NCBI GenBank assembly: GCA_001189345.1
Contig: LFKV01000016.1
Location: 1 to 64,000, forward strand
DNA length: 64,000 nucleotides
Reading direction: 5' to 3'
Origin: Candidatus Paraburkholderia kirkii
Lineage (GTDB): Bacteria > Pseudomonadota > Gammaproteobacteria > Burkholderiales > Burkholderiaceae
In this document: in pieces, positions 61,086 through 64,000 of the stretch
How positions within the stretch are numbered: the stretch's first letter is position 1
How the letters are laid out: every line of letters starts with the position of its first letter
The notes under the pieces: generated by a model
What the model was told of the DNA's origin: nothing
Seen by the model: the letters and a program-made list of their open reading frames with translations, nothing else
Databases searched by the model: none
Position numbers and translations under genes: made by a program

Positions 61086-61408
61086 CACGCTGAATGCGCG
61101 AGAACCAGTTCTCCACCTGGTTGAGCCACGACGAGTAGGTCGGCGTGAAGTGCAGGTGCACGTTGCGCTGCGCATCAAGGAAGTCGGCAACCCGCTGCGT
61201 CTTATGGCTGCTGACGTTGTCGCAGATCGCGTGGATTTCCCGGCGTTTGGGCTGGCTGGCGACGACGTCGGTCAGGAAGGCCACGAACTGCTCGCTGGTG
61301 TGGCGCGCCACCGTCTTGCCCAGCACCTCGCCGGTGGCAGTATTTTGAACGCCGCGAACAGGCTGAGCGTGCCGTTGCGCTTGTACTCGAAGCCGTGACT
61401 CTCGGCGC
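61086..61408 (-). mobile_element. IS630 family transposase fragment, both ends lost
   Basis: The DDE-type C-terminal core of an IS630 transposase: NTATGEVLGKTVARHTSEQF, FLTDVVASQPKRREIHAICD, and YSSWLNQVENWFSRIQREVI. The first part (FEYKRNGTLSLFAAF) is one frame away, so there is also an indel near 61345. The 3' end fuses to the DUF4279 gene at about 61086, and the 5' side fuses to an IS3 fragment at 61409. Neither terminal repeat is present. Confidence 0.85.
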
Positions 61409-61828
61409 GCTGACTGGGTCGACCGGCGCAAGATGCCCGTGCTCGACGACACGGCGCTTGTCGCCGAACTTCATGAGTTGTTAGGCGACGCGCTGACGTA
61501 TGGATACCGACGTGCTTGGGCGTTGCTGAGGCGAAGCCGGGACATGCTGGCTCAACCGCGAGTAAATGCAAAGCGCGTGTATCGCGTGATGCGTCGCCAC
61601 GGCCTGCTGCTTGAACGTCGCCCTCGGCACGCCTCGTCTACGCGTCTTCGTGGATGCCGAAACCCGACGCCAGGACGGCGCTGCAAAATCTGGCCATCGC
61701 GTTCGACCACGATAACGAGTCACACCCGCACAGCGCCCTTAAATACCACTCGCCGCGCGAGTTTCGTCGGCAAGCAAATTCTCCAACCTAAGCGGGACCG
61801 GCTGTCCGGTTATGCGGGAGCAAGTCCA
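61409..61828 (+). mobile_element. IS3 (IS2 group) remnant, second copy with internal deletion
   Basis: This stretch corresponds to bases 288-525 and 940-1121 of the first copy; about 414 bases in between are missing. It starts inside OrfB (ADWVDRRKMPVLDDTALVAE region), keeps the HTH part (YGYRRAWALLRRSRD), then jumps to [19 protein letters not shown] DNA (the end of OrfB) and the right terminal sequence. It does not have the 21-bp duplication of copy 1. The right end falls at 61828, inside a LysR gene. Confidence 0.88.
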
Positions 61829-61911
61829 CGCGTGAAATTTCCGCAGCGCGCGGCCACTTCGAACACGAAAAGCGCGTTCGCGCTGGGCAGTTTCTTGCGG
61901 AGGTTTGGCAT
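61829..61911 (-). pseudogene. LysR-type regulator N-terminal stub, cut by IS3
   Basis: Starting at 61911 on the minus strand: MPNLRKKLPSANALFVFEVA then ARCGNFTR, the first ~27 residues of a GcvA-like LysR regulator's helix-turn-helix. It stops exactly at the IS3 right end (61828). The rest is not in this window on the other side of the IS fragments. It was divergent from the ABC/dehalogenase/oxidoreductase cluster and probably regulated it; that role is inferred from position. Confidence 0.75.
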
Positions 61912-62012
61912 GACTTCATGTTATGCCCGATCCAACAATTTTGGAATTGCCATCAAAAACATCGCGACTTAGTATTTTCCCAACCTCTCTCCTCGACGAC
62001 GAGACGAACGCC

Positions 62013-62764
62013 ATGGACGCACGCGCGAAAACCGGAGTGTCGATCAGGTCCGCCACCAAGCGCTATGGCGCGGTGAAAGCACTCGACGACGTATCGCTCG
62101 ACATCGCGCCGGGCGAGTTCGTCTCGCTGCTCGGTCCGTCGGGCTCGGGCAAGACGACCCTGCTCGGCATCCTCGGCGGCTTCGTTCAGCCTTCTTCGGG
62201 CAGCGTCAGCGCGAGGTGCTCACGATGAGCGATCGCGTGGCGGTGCTGAAGGACGGCAGGCTCGTGCAGATCGACACGCCCGAACGCCTGTACGACCGTC
62301 CTTGCGATGCGTTCGTCGCGAGCTTCATCGGCGAGGCGACGATGCTCGACGTCACGCGCGCCGGCGACGACGCCGTGCGTCTCGGTGATACCGTCCTGCG
62401 CACCGCGCACCCTTTGCCGCGCGGCGAAAAGCTGCTGCTCGCCGTACAGACGGAGAAACTCGTGATCGACGGTGAGAACCGCCATGCAAACGCGAACCGG
62501 CTTTCGTGCCGCGTGACCGAGGTGCTTTATCAGGGCGAGAGCCTGCGTGTATTCGCCGCGCTCGCCGATGGCACCGCCATCAGCCTTCGACAGCCCGGCA
62601 GCCATGACGCGCGCCAGCGCATTCCCGCGCCGGGAGCGTCGATGACCGTCGCGCTCGATCCGCAGGACACGATCGTGGTGTCGGCCCGATTTCTTTCAAC
62701 GCCTGTGCACGGGTGGTTTCCGTCGTCGCGTATCAAATGCAAACTGCAAAGGATGAAGCAATGA
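62013..62764 (+). pseudogene. ABC transporter ATPase (PotA-like), internal deletion
   Basis: The N-terminus [20 protein letters not shown] and Walker [21 protein letters not shown] are intact. Immediately after PSSGSV a deletion near 62208 removes the Q-loop, signature, Walker B and switch regions. The sequence resumes one frame over at [20 protein letters not shown] and the TOBE-like C-terminal domain (GEATMLDVTRAG, LSCRVTEVLYQGESLRVFAA). It resembles spermidine/putrescine importers (PotA). Its stop overlaps the next ATG (ATGA). Not functional. Confidence 0.88.
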
Positions 62765-63474
62765 ATCTCACCGATTTCAAGATCCCGACGTTCGACGTCG
62801 TCGGCACGCTGATCAGCTTCGAAAAGGGCGTGCTGGCTTCCATGCGCCGGCTGGGCGGGCCGAGGAGCTGGACCTGACCGACGATCAGATCTTCGAGCCT
62901 TACATGGAGGGGCGCGCGAAGTATCCCGGTCGTTCGAGCCATGAGATGGCGAACGTGTATCTGCATCTCGCGAAGAAGCTCGGCCTGCCGGACGACGCGC
63001 CATCCGCTGCCGCGTTTCAGCGCGACGTGCTCGACTGGCCCGCGTTCGAGGACTCGGTCGCCGCGTTGAAGCGCTTGCGCAAGCACTTTCGCCTCGTGGC
63101 GATGACGAATGCAGACCGTGTCGCCTTGTCGGCCTATGCGCACACGCTCGGCAATCCGTTCGACGATACCGTGTGTTTGCGATGAAACCGGCGTCGCCAA
63201 GCCCGATCCGCAATTCTTCGCATACAACCGCGGGCGTCAGGCCGCATTCGGCTACAAGTTCGAGGAGATTCTGCATACGGCGCAGAGCTAGCATCACGAC
63301 ATCGGCGTCGCGACGAAGCTCGGCTATGCGACGTGCTGGATCGAGCGGCGTCAGGGCATGAAGGGCTTCGGCGCGACGCCGGTGCCCGACGTCGTCACGA
63401 CGCCGACCTTCAAGTTCGCGACGCTCGCCGCGCTCGCGGATGCGGTCGACGGCGAAGTGCGCGCCGCTGCGTGA
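62761..63474 (+). pseudogene. Haloacid-dehalogenase-like (type II) protein, disrupted
   Basis: MNLTDFKIPTFDVVGTLISF carries the nucleophile-Asp motif (FDVVGTL). An indel near 62860 precedes AEELDLTDDQIFEPYMEGRA. The core LDWPAFEDSVAALKRLRKHF and LVAMTNADRVALSAYAHTLG is open. A further indel near 63178 precedes DETGVAKPDPQFFAYNRGRQ. A TAG replaces the expected Gln after ILHTAQS (63289-63291), before HHDIGVATKLGYATCWIERR. It is a broken HAD enzyme in a polyamine-type catabolic cluster. Confidence 0.87.
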
Positions 63475-63476
63475 CG

Positions 63477-64000
63477 ATGCGCGCGCCGACCGCACCGCTG
63501 CGTCCGCAACCCGAGTCGCTGTGGCGAGCGATGGCCGCTCGCGTGCCGACGATGGATGCGGCCGTCTCCACGGGCGCGCCGCTCGCCCGGGATGTCGATG
63601 CGGAGGTGGCCATCATCGGTGCCGGATATTCGGGCTTGAGCGCCGCGCATGCGCTGCAACAGCGCGGTGTGCAGTCGCGGTGCTCGATGCGAATCCCGTT
63701 GGCTGGGGCGCGAGCGGGTGCAACGGCGGCGTGGTGTCGTCGAAGTTTCGCCTGTCGTTTCCGGCGATCGCGAGCGCGCACGGCATCGACGTCGCGAAGC
63801 GGATGCACTGGCTCGCGCACGACGGCGTGCGTACCGTAGAAGCGTTCGTCGAGGAGTTCAAGCTGGAGCGCGCGTTCGCGTCGATATGCGCGGAGGCGGA
63901 TTGGGTGCGCACGACGCTCAACGATACGTCGATGACCGTGCAATCGCGCGCGGAAGTCGAGCATGAAACGGGCTCGAAGGCTTTCGTCGGCGGCGTATTG
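63477..64000 (+). pseudogene. FAD-dependent oxidoreductase (PuuB/OrdL-like), frameshifted, runs off window
   Basis: The N-terminus MRAPTAPLRPQPESLWRAMA and the dinucleotide-binding motif VAIIGAGYSGLSAAHALQQR are open. A base or two is missing near 63672. The continuation AVLDANPVGWGASGCNGGVV and SSKFRLSFPAIASAHGIDVA is one frame over, reaching the window edge. The family oxidises gamma-glutamyl-putrescine or related amines. The ATG lies two bases after the dehalogenase stop, so it is in the same operon. Confidence 0.85.

Overview
The window is high-GC DNA from a Burkholderiaceae bacterium (Burkholderia sensu lato, of Paraburkholderia/Caballeronia type). This is inferred from the many Burkholderia-type proteins, such as the kynBUA cluster with an Lrp-type regulator, GcdH, a DUF3318-like protein, DUF3579, the YqjD/YqjE pair and DUF1328 proteins. 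The striking property is genome erosion. About 30 genes are visibly broken by single-base indels, nonsense changes, small tandem duplications, internal deletions or insertion sequences. They lie among roughly 45 genes that read cleanly over full length. The intact set is mostly central (glyA, nrdR, murB, murJ, adk, kdsB, lpxK, plsY, rpsT, argG, argF, thiC, xseA, amiC, tsaE, pdxH, sodB). The broken set is mostly accessory. That split argues for real decay under selection rather than random sequencing error. It fits a recently host-restricted symbiont, for example the leaf-nodule Caballeronia; this identification is inference.

Layout. 1-1121: IS3 family (IS2 group) element ending 10 bases before glyA. 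1132-2880: glyA and nrdR. 3038-5665: a type IV minor-pilin operon (fimT-pilV-pilW-pilX-pilE), every gene damaged. 5685-8569: small membrane proteins and gcdH. 8714-12959: an IclR regulator, then the tryptophan-to-anthranilate operon kynB-kynU-kynA, all three broken, with its Lrp/AsnC-type regulator still intact. 12964-24011: flavin reductase, msrA, DUF72, cfa, pdxH, damaged tcdA, thioredoxin, damaged pirin, EamA exporter, amiC, tsaE. 24013-27947: damaged queG, then ogt-xerD, damaged ybaK, plsY. 28007-42710: mostly intact housekeeping genes.

42711-48394 is an IS graveyard. A decayed lipoprotein is followed by two IS21-type elements with recognisable terminal repeat arrays, joined to each other and to a fragment of a third transposase. 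48395-57384: small lipoproteins, thiC with a TPP riboswitch, a second (broken) EamA exporter, entericidin, a broken sensor kinase, two broken response regulators, DUF1328 proteins and a ferritin-like protein. 57400-60644: a broken MFS transporter, a phosphodiesterase and small hypotheticals. 60732-61911: a chimera of IS630 and IS3 fragments flanked by a truncated DUF4279 gene and the first 27 or so codons of a LysR regulator. 62013-64000: a decaying polyamine-type ABC ATPase, haloacid-dehalogenase-like protein and FAD oxidoreductase cluster.

Functionally the region keeps cell-envelope synthesis, arginine, glycine/one-carbon, thiamine and B6 metabolism, and oxidative-stress proteins. It is losing surface pili, tryptophan catabolism, polyamine-related catabolism, signalling, and three tRNA-related functions (queuosine, cyclic t6A, Cys-tRNAPro editing). 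I saw no tRNA genes, rRNA genes or CRISPR arrays.
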